Of a DNA stretch of 6,517 nt, positions 1 through 6,491 are shown one piece after another (position 1 is the first letter of the stretch; the number at the start of each line of letters is the position of its first letter). The position numbers and the translations under genes were made by a program. Location: assembly GCA_003233535.1 (NCBI GenBank), contig QIMA01000484.1, positions 1-6,517 of the forward strand, in the 5' to 3' direction. Below the pieces are notes generated by a model, which was given only the letters and a program-made list of their open reading frames with translations, did not search any database and had not been told where the DNA came from. Origin of the DNA: Rhodanobacteraceae bacterium (GTDB lineage Bacteria > Pseudomonadota > Gammaproteobacteria > Xanthomonadales > SZUA-5).

Positions 1-1680
1 CCCGGCGATATCGCGCTGATCAAAGTAGCGCCCCTTGAGCAGCGGTACCTGCAGGGTCTGCAGGAATTCGCGATCGACCATGCGCGGGGCCGCCACCGGA
101 TACGAGCCCTGCTCATAGGTTTCGCCCTTGGCCGCAGCGCCCCAGCCGCGGTTGCGTCCGAATGGCAGCGTGTCGCTGAGCCCCACCGACTCCACACCAG
201 GCAGGTTACGCACCCGCTGCAGCAGCGTCTCGTAATAGCTCACGCGCGCTTGGTCGTTCTTGAAATTGCGCGAGCTATCGACACGCCAAGCAACCACATC
301 ATCGGGCTGAAATCCCATTTCGATACTAAGCACGGCGACGAAACTGCGAATCAGCAGGCCCGAGGCAATCAGTAGCGTGCAGGCCAAAGCAATCTGCGAG
401 ACCACCAGCGTTTTGCGCACGCGCGCCGCGGCTGGGCCAGCGCTGCCTCGGCTGCTACTTTCATTCAAGGCCGCCGACGCGTCTGCGCGCCACAGCTGGA
501 GCGCTGGAAAAATGCCGCACAACAAGCCAGCCGTACCCGCTGCGGCGAGCGTGAACAGGACCGACATCTGATCTACAGAGGCACCTTTGAGCAAAGGAAT
601 ATTGAACGTTTGGATCTGTGCCAGCCAGTTCATCGCCAAGTTGGCCAGAATCAGGCCAAAGAACCCGCCCATAGCCGCCAACAGCAGGCTCTCGGTCATC
701 GGCTGCTGAATCAGCTGCCAGCGACTAGCGCCTAGCGCGACGCGAGTCACCCACTCCTTGCGCCGGGCTTGCGCACGGGTCAGCAGCAAGTTCGACAGAT
801 TCAAACAAACAATCAGCAGCAGGCACAGGACCGCACCAAATAGAATCATGAACGCCGGCCGGAAACTGCCGCGCACGTGCTCATCAAGACCGCTCAAGCG
901 GGCGCCGAACAGGCCGCGCTCCGGATGTGCCGCCTCAGTACGAGCACTGATTGCGCTGAGTTCTGCCTGGGCTTGATCAATGGTCGCACCGTCCTTGAGG
1001 CGCCCGATCGCAAACAGCGTATTGCCCTGGTTGTGCATTTGCTCAACCAGCGGAAACGGCAACAGCATCTGCACGCTCGACTCCGGGGTGAATACCGAAT
1101 CGAAATCAAAGTCGGCGGGGAGCACGCCAGCGACGACAACCGGCCCATCATTGATCGTCAGCGTTGTACCGATGACTTCCGGGTCGGCGCCGAAACGCTG
1201 CTGCCAGAACGCGTGACTGAGGATTGCGGCCGTAGCTTCACCGCTATTCCAGATCATCTCCGAATCGTCGAAACCGCGCCCCAGCGCCGGCTGCACGCCT
1301 AGCACATCGAAGAAATTCTGCGTAACCGGCACGCCGCGCAGACGCTGTGAGTCACCGTTGCCGACCAGCGTGTACTGCAGATACTCAAAGAACGCGTAGT
1401 AGGCGGCGATATCCTTAAAGCTTTCGCTTTGCTCCTGCCACGCCACGTAGTTGTAGAGCTGCGAGGTGCGGTCGGACATGCCGCCGCCGTCACCGTCGTT
1501 CTCGACCCACACCAGTTGTTCGGGTTCGGCGAATGGTAAAGGCTTAAGCAGCACCGTGTGGACGATGCCAAACATCGCGGTACAGGCACCAACGCCGATC
1601 GCCAGCATCAGCACGGCGAGCAGCGAAAAGCTTGGTGAGGAGATGATCTGGCGAACTGAGGTTTTTAGAGTGCTGGTCAT
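1..1680 (-). CDS. MacB/FtsX-type ABC transporter permease, ADOP-like (3' end outside window)
   Basis: This partial gene is open for 560 codons from an ATG at 1680 to the left edge, with no stop reached. The visible protein starts with a membrane helix (about residues 17-40, followed by LLKPLPF), then a large soluble periplasmic MacB-like domain (about 50-270) with VTQNFFDVLGVQPALGRGF and a later GRLKDGAT. Three helices follow (about 276-300, 329-352, 372-395); the loop with RKEWVTRVALGAS (307-319) is the typical FtsX-domain cytoplasmic motif. A new helix at about 424-447 (LVVSQIALACTLLIASGLL, then RSF and GF) opens a second MacB-like half. This internal duplication is characteristic of ADOP-type orphan permeases, usually about 800 residues, so roughly the last third is missing. 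Such proteins are thought to work with a separate ATPase in export or envelope stress; the substrate cannot be inferred. An in-frame TAG at 1720-1722 with no other start after it fixes the ATG. The Shine-Dalgarno match is poor. No ATPase gene is in view. Confidence 0.88.
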   Translation of the reverse strand, partial: MTSTLKTSVRQIISSPSFSLLAVLMLAIGVGACTAMFGIVHTVLLKPLPFAEPEQLVWVENDGDGGGMSDRTSQLYNYVAWQEQSESFKDIAAYYAFFEYLQYTLVGNGDSQRLRGVPVTQNFFDVLGVQPALGRGFDDSEMIWNSGEATAAILSHAFWQQRFGADPEVIGTTLTINDGPVVVAGVLPADFDFDSVFTPESSVQMLLPFPLVEQMHNQGNTLFAIGRLKDGATIDQAQAELSAISARTEAAHPERGLFGARLSGLDEHVRGSFRPAFMILFGAVLCLLLIVCLNLSNLLLTRAQARRKEWVTRVALGASRWQLIQQPMTESLLLAAMGGFFGLILANLAMNWLAQIQTFNIPLLKGASVDQMSVLFTLAAAGTAGLLCGIFPALQLWRADASAALNESSSRGSAGPAAARVRKTLVVSQIALACTLLIASGLLIRSFVAVLSIEMGFQPDDVVAWRVDSSRNFKNDQARVSYYETLLQRVRNLPGVESVGLSDTLPFGRNRGWGAAAKGETYEQGSYPVAAPRMVDREFLQTLQVPLLKGRYFDQRDIAG

Positions 1681-1787
1681 CGCGAAGTCGGCTCGCTTAG
1701 TCGGTTGGAGGGCGGCAGACTAGGCCTACCGGAACACGCTTGAGCCTATTGCAGCAAGATCCTTGCCACCCACACAGATTCCGCTAG

Positions 1788-1806
1788 GTCACTGTTTTAC
1801 AGTGAC
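1788..1806 (-). promoter_or_regulatory. Perfect inverted repeat, possible operator of the permease gene
   Basis: GTCACTG-TTTTA-CAGTGAC is a perfect dyad with 7-bp arms and a 5-bp AT-rich centre, about 110-130 bp upstream of the permease ATG. On the minus strand a weak sigma70-like pair can be drawn with TTGCGG at 1819-1824 and TGTAAA at 1796-1801, spaced 17 bp. The dyad would then cover the -10 element, as repressor sites often do. There is no T-run, so it is not a terminator. The dyad is directly seen; the operator role and the promoter are inference, and the promoter match is poor. Confidence 0.4.
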
Positions 1807-1840
1807 TTATCGGCAGGACCGCAAGATTCAACAAACTCCA

Positions 1841-1877
1841 ATGTTCGATTTCGCAAAACGAACATGGAAAACGAACA
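1841..1877. repeat. Cluster of three CGAACA motifs (inverted plus direct)
   Basis: ATGTTCG (1841-1847) and CGAACAT (1859-1865) form an inverted repeat with an 11-bp centre. AAAACGAACA occurs at 1855-1864 and again at 1868-1877, a direct repeat with a 13-bp step. CGAACA therefore appears three times in 36 bp, once inverted. The cluster is 160-200 bp upstream of the permease ATG, on the far side of the 1788-1806 dyad, a position suitable for an activator or a second regulator. The function is unknown. Confidence 0.35.
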
Positions 1878-1945
1878 GCGCCCAGGTGACTGCGTGCACC
1901 AGTAGTCATGGGTTAGGACTGCAAACATTGCGGGCTGAGAACGCG

Positions 1946-1974
1946 AAAAAGGCGACCTTAAAGGTCGCCTTTTT
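1946..1974 (-). terminator. Rho-independent terminator of sucAB
   Basis: AAAAAGGCGACC (1946-1957), the loop TTAAA (1958-1962) and GGTCGCCTTTTT (1963-1974) form a perfect 12-bp stem whose seven inner pairs are GC-rich. Read on the minus strand, the stem begins 35 bp after the sucB stop and ends in a run of five T. The A-tract on the other arm gives the same arrangement on the plus strand, so it could act in both directions. It separates sucAB from the permease gene. Confidence 0.92.
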
Positions 1975-2009
1975 GAATCAGCTAAGCGTCCGGCTATAGC
2001 GCAGACCGA

Positions 2010-3209
2010 CTACAGATGCAGCAGCAACCGCACCGGATCTTCCAAGAAGTTCTTCACCGCAACCAGGAACAGCACCGCATCCTTGCCGTCGACAATGCGG
2101 TGGTCGTAGCTGAGCGCGATGTACATCATCGGCTTGGCAACCACCTGGCCGTCCTCAACCACCGCACGTTCTTTGATCGCGTGCATGCCTAGAATCGCGC
2201 TTTGCGGCGGATTGATGATCGGGGTGGAGAACAGCGAACCGAACACGCCACCGTTGGTTATGGTGAAGGTGCCGCCCTGCAGGTCAGCGATGCCGATGGT
2301 GCCCTCGCGGGCCTGTTTGGCGTAGGCACCAATGGACTGCTCAATGTCCGACAGCGACTGCGCATCGGTGTCGCGCAGTACCGGAACGAACAAGCCTTTG
2401 TCGGTCGCCACCGCAATACCGATATCCTGAAAGGCGTGATAGACCACGTCTTTGCCGTCCACGGACGCGTTGACGATCGGGTGCAGCTTGAGCGCTTCGG
2501 TACAGGCACGGACGAAGAAGCTCATGAAGCCCAGCTTGACGCCGTGGGTCTTCTCAAAAGCCTCCTTGTACTTCTTCCGCACGTCCATCACCGGCTTCAT
2601 GTTGATCTCGTTGAACGAGGTGAGCATGGCGGTGCCGTTTTTGCTCTCCATCATCCGCTCGGCGATCCGCGCGCGCAGCCGCGTCATCGGCACGCGCTGC
2701 TCACTGCGGTGGCCTGCACTAGCAGCTGCCGGCGCTGCCGCTGCTGGAGCGGCTACAGCCGGAGTATCGGCGGCGTTTACGGCGTCCTCTTTGGTGATGC
2801 GACCACCGCGACCAGTGCCCTCAATGGTGCCCTGATCAAGACCGCGCTCGGCAATCACCCGGCGCGCGGCTGGACCGGCTTCGCCAGCAGCGCCGCTGGT
2901 TTGCACCGGTGCGCTGGGCGCAGGGGCTGCAGCTGCAGGCGCAGGCTTGGAGGCCGACGCAGGCACGGCACCGCCCTCTTCGATGATCGCCAGCAATTCC
3001 TGGCTAGTCACCGTGTCACCGCTTTCGCGCTTGATTTCCTTGAGTACGCCATCGACCGGTGAGGGCACTTCCAGCACGACTTTGTCGGTCTCCAGGTCGA
3101 CCAGGTTCTCGTCACGCTTGACCGTGTCGCCAGGCTGCTTATGCCAGCCGGCGATGATCGCGTCGGAAACTGATTCCGGCAAAACCGGGACTTTGACTTC
3201 GATACTCAT
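2010..3209 (-). CDS. sucB: Dihydrolipoyllysine-residue succinyltransferase, E2 of 2-oxoglutarate dehydrogenase
   Basis: E2 core enzyme of the cytoplasmic 2-oxoglutarate dehydrogenase complex: its lipoyl arm takes the succinyl group from E1, passes it to CoA to form succinyl-CoA, and is reoxidised by E3. The 399-residue protein has one lipoyl domain (about 1-77) with the lipoylated lysine K43 in [11 protein letters not shown]. An Ala/Pro-rich linker (about 82-108) precedes the peripheral subunit-binding domain (about 111-146, [13 protein letters not shown] to GGRITKED), and a second Ala-rich linker (about 147-167) leads to the acyltransferase domain (about 170-399). The active-site motif SYDHRIVDG contains H370 and D374, and [14 protein letters not shown] is typical of the family. 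The length is close to E. coli SucB, and the single lipoyl domain and close likeness to SucB favour E2o over pyruvate dehydrogenase E2. The ATG start is supported by a good ribosome binding site. The gene lies 62 bp after sucA. No lpd follows. Confidence 0.97.
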   Translation of the reverse strand: MSIEVKVPVLPESVSDAIIAGWHKQPGDTVKRDENLVDLETDKVVLEVPSPVDGVLKEIKRESGDTVTSQELLAIIEEGGAVPASASKPAPAAAAPAPSAPVQTSGAAGEAGPAARRVIAERGLDQGTIEGTGRGGRITKEDAVNAADTPAVAAPAAAAPAAASAGHRSEQRVPMTRLRARIAERMMESKNGTAMLTSFNEINMKPVMDVRKKYKEAFEKTHGVKLGFMSFFVRACTEALKLHPIVNASVDGKDVVYHAFQDIGIAVATDKGLFVPVLRDTDAQSLSDIEQSIGAYAKQAREGTIGIADLQGGTFTITNGGVFGSLFSTPIINPPQSAILGMHAIKERAVVEDGQVVAKPMMYIALSYDHRIVDGKDAVLFLVAVKNFLEDPVRLLLHL

Positions 3210-3214
3210 GGATC

Positions 3215-3220
3215 ATCCTT
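3215..3220 (-). promoter_or_regulatory. Ribosome binding site of sucB
   Basis: On the minus strand AAGGAT ends 5 bp before the ATG at 3209 (AAGGA with a 6-bp spacer). It is a clear Shine-Dalgarno match in the 62-bp gap after sucA, so sucB is probably translated by its own initiation rather than by strict coupling. The gap also contains a small GGCC-GCCA-GGCC dyad at 3227-3238, but no terminator. Confidence 0.75.
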
Positions 3221-3271
3221 GTAGTCGGCCGCCAGGCCTGTTTCGTGTTACTGAACGATTGTTTGTGACGC

Positions 3272-6121
3272 TTATTCTTGCGGGTGCAAGCTGGGGTCCA
3301 GATTGGCCATCAGCGCTCGCTTAACCAACGCATTCTGCTGGGCCACGTGCAGCGGATACTGACCGCAAGCCGGGGCCGGAGAACGCGCGCGGCCTGCGTA
3401 ATGCAGATCGCGTTTGTCGCCTATGCAGGCCATCAGGTGGTGGCGAATCTGGAACCAAGCGCCCTGGTTCATTGGCTCTTCCTGGCACCAGACCACGTCC
3501 TTGGCGTTCGGGAACTTGGCCAACTCAGCCTTCACCTGCTCGCGCGGGAACGGATAAAGCTGCTCGACGCGCATGACCGCCACGTTGTCCAACTCACCTT
3601 TCTCATGGGCTTCGCGCAGATCGTAATAGACCTTGCCAGAACACAACACGACGCGATTAACCGTAAAGGGGTTTTTCGACAAACGATCCGGTATGACCAG
3701 TTGGAAACTGCCGTTGGCGAGCACTTCCATGGTCGACACGCTGAGCTTGTGGCGCAGCATAGACTTGGGCGTCATCACCACTAGCGGCTTGCGGAAGGGC
3801 CGCAACACTTGCCGGCGCAGCATGTGGAACATCTGCGCTGGCGTCGTTGGTACGCATACCTGCATGTTCTCAACCGCGCACAGCTGCAGGAAGCGCTCGA
3901 GTCGAGCTGAGGAATGCTCTGGACCCTGGCCCTCGTAGCCGTGCGGCAAGAACAAAACGAGGCCACACAGACGGCCCCATTTACTTTCGCCGGAGCTAAT
4001 AAACTGATCGATAACCACCTGAGCGCCGTTGCAGAAGTCGCCGAACTGCGCCTCCCAGATCACCAGCGTGCGCGGGTCGGTGCTGGAATAGCCGTATTCG
4101 AAACCCATCACCGCCTCTTCGCTGAGCAGCGAATCGATGATCACGGCTTGACCCGGGTCGCCGCCGAAGCGCTTTAGCGGAATCTGCGTATGACCATCAT
4201 TTTGGTCATGCAGTACGGCATGGCGATGGAAAAAGGTGCCGCGACCACAGTCCTGACCGGACAAACGCAGGCTGTAGCCTTCGTCCAAAATCGCCGCATA
4301 GGCCAGCGTTTCGGCGAAACCCCAATCAACCGATTGCTCGCCTGCAGCCATTTTCTGGCGATCGGCATAGACCTTGGCCACGCGCGCCTGCAGCTTGATG
4401 CTGTCCGGAACCTGATTGAGCCGTTTGGCGATATCGTTCAGCCTCTCGATCGGCATACCGGTGGTCACCGCTTCATCCCACTGGCCTTTCAGATACGGCC
4501 GCCAGTCGAAGGTGAACTGGGTCACTTCACCGTGCGGAATAATATCTGGGGCGACGACTTTGCCCGCGGACAAACGCGTGCGGTAATTTTCGCCCAGGCC
4601 GTCAACAAACTCTTGCTTGACCACTGACTGTCCCAGCAGCGAGCTGGCGTAGGTTTGCCGCGGCGACGGCCGGCTGCGGATGTTCTTGTACATCAGCGGC
4701 TGGGTAGCCGCGGGCTCGTCCGCCTCGTTGTGGCCGTGACGGCGATAGCAAACCAAATCGATCACCACGTCTTTAGCAAACGTGTTGCGGAAGTCCAAAG
4801 CGACCTGTGCGCAGTAGACCACCGCTTCCGGATCGTCACCGTTGACGTGCAGGATCGGCGCCTGAACCATCTTCGCAACGTCGGTGCAGTACAGCGTCGA
4901 CCGCGCATCTCGCGGGTTATTGGTGGTAAAGCCAACCTGATTGTTGATGATGATATGGACCGTGCCGCCGACCTCGTAGCCACGTGCCTGCGACATGTTC
5001 AGCAGTTCCATGACCACGCCTTGACCGGCGAATGCGGCGTCACCGTGAATCAGGATCGGCACCACTTCAGCCACACCATTGTCGCCGCGCGCAACTTGTC
5101 GCGCACGCACCGAACCGACCACCACCGGATCGATGATTTCCAAATGCGAGGGATTGAATCCCAGGGCCAAATGCACTCGTCCGCCACGAGTATTGAGGTC
5201 GGAGGAAAAGCCCAGGTGGTACTTGACGTCACCTGAGTAGGTCGGATCAGCAACAGCGTCCTTGCCCTCGAAGGCCTCAAACAGCTCCTTCGGCGGCTTG
5301 CCAACCAAGTTCACTAGGACGTTAAGCCGACCGCGATGAGCCATGCCGATGACGACCTCCTTGGCACCGGCACCGCCGGCCCGATGGACGATGCTGTCCA
5401 GCATCGGCATCAGGGCATCGCCACCCTCCAGCGAGAAGCGCTTTTGCCCAACGTATTGCGTGTGCAGATAGCGCTCCATGCCCTCGGCGGCCGTCAGGCG
5501 CTCAAGGATTCGGGTCTTCTTCTCCGCACTGAAAGCAAACTGGCCGCCAGTTCCCTCTAGTCGGTGCTGCATCCAACGCCGCTGCACCAAATCGGTGATG
5601 TGCATGTACTCGGCACCGATCGTGCGTGTATAGGTTGCCTTGAGTAAATCGATGATCTCGCGCAGCTTGCGCCGCTTTGGCCCGATCAGCGGACCGGAGT
5701 CGAACTCAGACTCCAGATCAGCCTCGGAGAGGCCGTGGAATCCAAGCTCCAGATCCGGCACTTCGTGCTCTACGCTGAGATCTAAAGGGTCCACGTCGGC
5801 GACCAAATGGCCGCGGATGCGATACGCGTTGATCAGCTTAAGGACGCCGGTTTGGCGCGCCTGTTGATCAGCGGTGAGATCGCTCCCGGATGCGCTGGCC
5901 AGCTTGCGCTGCTGCCTGGACATCTCACCGATGCGAGCCAACACGGGCCGATGCGGCACTTCCGTACCGGCGCCGTTACGCAGCGACTGGAAGTAGCTAC
6001 GCCAATCTGGGTTAACGCTCGCCGGGTCGGTCAGGAAGCGCTCATAGAGCTCTTCTACGTAATCGGCGTTGAGGCCGGAAAGGGCTGAAGACTGGTACAG
6101 CTGATCGAGATATTCGCTCAC
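3272..6121 (-). CDS. sucA: 2-oxoglutarate dehydrogenase E1 component (thiamine-diphosphate dependent)
   Basis: E1 decarboxylates 2-oxoglutarate with thiamine diphosphate and succinylates the lipoyl group of SucB, the committed TCA step to succinyl-CoA. The 949 residues compare with 933 in E. coli. In order: the N-terminal E2/E3-binding tail (about 1-45, SSALSGLN then LYERFLTDP and DWRSYF), the ThDP-binding dehydrogenase domain (about 200-520), the transketolase-like pyrimidine-binding domain (about 595-790) and the C-terminal domain (to 949). H262 in MAHRGRLN and H302 in KYHLGF match the conserved active-site histidines, and the ThDP/Mg motif runs from GDAAFAGQG (360-368) to INNQ (392-395). 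RRHGHNEADEP (460-470), LPHGYEGQGPEHSSARLER (725-743) and EEPMNQGAW (881-889) are family hallmarks. The start codon is GTG: the N-terminal signature begins at once after it, and no in-frame ATG, GTG or TTG lies between it and the upstream TGA. The Shine-Dalgarno match is weak (at best GACGGAT). Confidence 0.97.
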   Translation of the reverse strand: MSEYLDQLYQSSALSGLNADYVEELYERFLTDPASVNPDWRSYFQSLRNGAGTEVPHRPVLARIGEMSRQQRKLASASGSDLTADQQARQTGVLKLINAYRIRGHLVADVDPLDLSVEHEVPDLELGFHGLSEADLESEFDSGPLIGPKRRKLREIIDLLKATYTRTIGAEYMHITDLVQRRWMQHRLEGTGGQFAFSAEKKTRILERLTAAEGMERYLHTQYVGQKRFSLEGGDALMPMLDSIVHRAGGAGAKEVVIGMAHRGRLNVLVNLVGKPPKELFEAFEGKDAVADPTYSGDVKYHLGFSSDLNTRGGRVHLALGFNPSHLEIIDPVVVGSVRARQVARGDNGVAEVVPILIHGDAAFAGQGVVMELLNMSQARGYEVGGTVHIIINNQVGFTTNNPRDARSTLYCTDVAKMVQAPILHVNGDDPEAVVYCAQVALDFRNTFAKDVVIDLVCYRRHGHNEADEPAATQPLMYKNIRSRPSPRQTYASSLLGQSVVKQEFVDGLGENYRTRLSAGKVVAPDIIPHGEVTQFTFDWRPYLKGQWDEAVTTGMPIERLNDIAKRLNQVPDSIKLQARVAKVYADRQKMAAGEQSVDWGFAETLAYAAILDEGYSLRLSGQDCGRGTFFHRHAVLHDQNDGHTQIPLKRFGGDPGQAVIIDSLLSEEAVMGFEYGYSSTDPRTLVIWEAQFGDFCNGAQVVIDQFISSGESKWGRLCGLVLFLPHGYEGQGPEHSSARLERFLQLCAVENMQVCVPTTPAQMFHMLRRQVLRPFRKPLVVMTPKSMLRHKLSVSTMEVLANGSFQLVIPDRLSKNPFTVNRVVLCSGKVYYDLREAHEKGELDNVAVMRVEQLYPFPREQVKAELAKFPNAKDVVWCQEEPMNQGAWFQIRHHLMACIGDKRDLHYAGRARSPAPACGQYPLHVAQQNALVKRALMANLDPSLHPQE

Positions 6122-6146
6122 GGATCCGTCGCTAGCTGGGAGGAAG

Positions 6147-6174
6147 GCAGCGTTGACCCGCAGGGAAACGCCGC
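6147..6174 (-). promoter_or_regulatory. Stem-loop in the sucA 5' leader
   Basis: In the minus-strand RNA, GCGGCGUU (6174-6167) pairs with AACGCUGC (6154-6147) over 8 bp with one G-U pair. Inside it a further CCC/GGG stem (6165-6163 with 6159-6157) is separated by a small asymmetric internal loop (U against UC) and capped by UGC. The hairpin ends 25 nt before the GTG start. If the TATAAT at 6185-6190 is the -10 element, it starts about 5 nt from the message's 5' end. There is no downstream T-run, so it is not a terminator. It could stabilise the RNA or regulate initiation. Structured sucA leader motifs have been described in other proteobacteria, but membership cannot be judged here. Confidence 0.5.
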
Positions 6175-6184
6175 AAAGCTCGCC

Positions 6185-6190
6185 ATTATA
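6185..6190 (-). promoter_or_regulatory. Perfect -10 hexamer, probable sucA promoter
   Basis: The minus strand reads TATAAT here, 63 bp upstream of the sucA GTG, which would place the start of transcription near 6179-6180 and give a leader of about 58 nt. No -35 hexamer is found at 16-18 bp spacing, where the sequence is C-rich. A CTGACA lies too far away, at 25 bp. If real, the promoter may depend on an activator, or may be a secondary one if sucA is also read from an upstream sdh transcript. Confidence 0.5.
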
Positions 6191-6270
6191 GAGGCTGTAG
6201 CGCGTCTCGGGGGTGTGTCAGGGGCTCTGCATGACGTGTGGTTAAGTGAATTTACAGACTGACCGCAGCA

Positions 6271-6410
6271 CTAGTGGAGTATTTCGCTCTTGATGGAACT
6301 TTAGAATCGGCTCCAATGGTGCTCTGCTAGGGCGGCTCCTGGTCCGGGGCGAAGGTTAAGGCGGCGCCAAGGCGCCGCATCGTCTGCAAGCTAGTGGCGT
6401 GTTCCACTCT
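6271..6410. repeat. Imperfect 20-bp direct repeat, 120-bp spacing
   Basis: The two copies lie at 6271-6290 and 6391-6410, and agree at 16 of 20 positions: CTAGTGG, then GT, TT, C and CTCT are shared. The spacing is exactly 120 bp. The right copy contains an inverted repeat AGTGG-N6-CCACT (6393-6408) that is degraded in the left copy. Both are upstream of the putative sucA promoter. They could be regulator sites or the trace of a small duplication; the match is short enough that chance is possible. Confidence 0.3.
6361..6378. repeat. GC-rich perfect hairpin upstream of sucA
   Basis: GCGGCGCC-AA-GGCGCCGC has perfect 8-bp arms around a 2-bp centre (6 pairs with a realistic loop). On the minus strand it is followed by CTTAACCTT, which is only weakly T-rich, so it is at best a poor intrinsic terminator for a gene entering from the right edge. 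Alternatively it is a structured intercistronic element that protects or pauses an upstream transcript. Confidence 0.45.
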
Positions 6411-6491
6411 GTCAGGAATTAACCCAGCATTGGCTCGGATAACCGCGTGCTCGCGGGCGAACGCACTACGAACCGACCGCAAATCCGACAG

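Larger units (their letters stand above)
1681..2009. other. Intergenic region between the permease gene and sucB
   Basis: This 329-bp stretch has no credible gene. It holds the sucB terminator at its right end, and several palindromes in the part that would be the promoter and leader of the permease gene: a 7+5+7 inverted repeat at 1788-1806, an ATGTTCG/CGAACAT inverted repeat at 1841-1865 with an additional direct copy, and a short GCAAG-ATC-CTTGC inverted repeat at 1754-1766 that could form a small stem in the leader RNA. The density of dyads is higher than in the rest of the window and suggests that the permease has its own controlled promoter. Confidence 0.7.
6122..6491. other. Intergenic region upstream of sucA
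   Basis: This 370-bp stretch has no convincing gene on either strand. From left to right on the plus strand it holds the sucA leader with a hairpin (6147-6174), a TATAAT -10 hexamer (6185-6190), an imperfect direct repeat (6271-6290 and 6391-6410), a GC-rich perfect hairpin (6361-6378) and a small CCGCG-TGCT-CGCGG dyad (6443-6456). It is the probable promoter and leader region of sucAB, and may also contain the 3' end of the preceding transcript. Confidence 0.65.

Noticed and set aside
877..1302. Plus-strand frame of 141 codons opposite the permease gene
   Set aside because: The minus-strand frame there encodes a continuous permease with the expected helices and motifs, so the antisense frame is a shadow.
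1763..1999. Plus-strand frame of 78 codons in the intergenic region
   Set aside because: It reads straight through the terminator hairpin and the dyads, and has no family likeness. It is a chance open frame.
2202..3062. 286-codon open frame on the plus strand, antisense to sucB
   Set aside because: It lies wholly inside the well-supported sucB gene. Its translation is rich in Arg, His and Cys with low-complexity runs and resembles no protein family, as expected for a shadow frame of GC-rich coding DNA.
4190..5236. Plus-strand open frames of 145 and 193 codons antisense to sucA
   Set aside because: They lie opposite conserved SucA domains and have no recognisable motif or ribosome binding site. 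They are explained by codon bias on the coding strand.
6122..6136. Adjacent GGATCC and GCTAGC hexamers just upstream of sucA, which look like a cloning polylinker
   Set aside because: Only two such sites occur, and they lie in a natural leader next to a plausible start codon with no vector sequence nearby. Chance restriction sites are the simpler explanation.
6138..6190. Plus-strand GGGAGGAAGG followed by a TTG and an 11-codon open frame
   Set aside because: It resembles a good ribosome binding site but leads only to a very short peptide, and it lies opposite the leader hairpin and -10 of sucA. There is no support for translation.
6443..6456. CCGCG-TGCT-CGCGG small hairpin
   Set aside because: It has only 5 bp of stem and no T-run. 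Such dyads are common by chance in GC-rich DNA, so it is mentioned only in the intergenic description.
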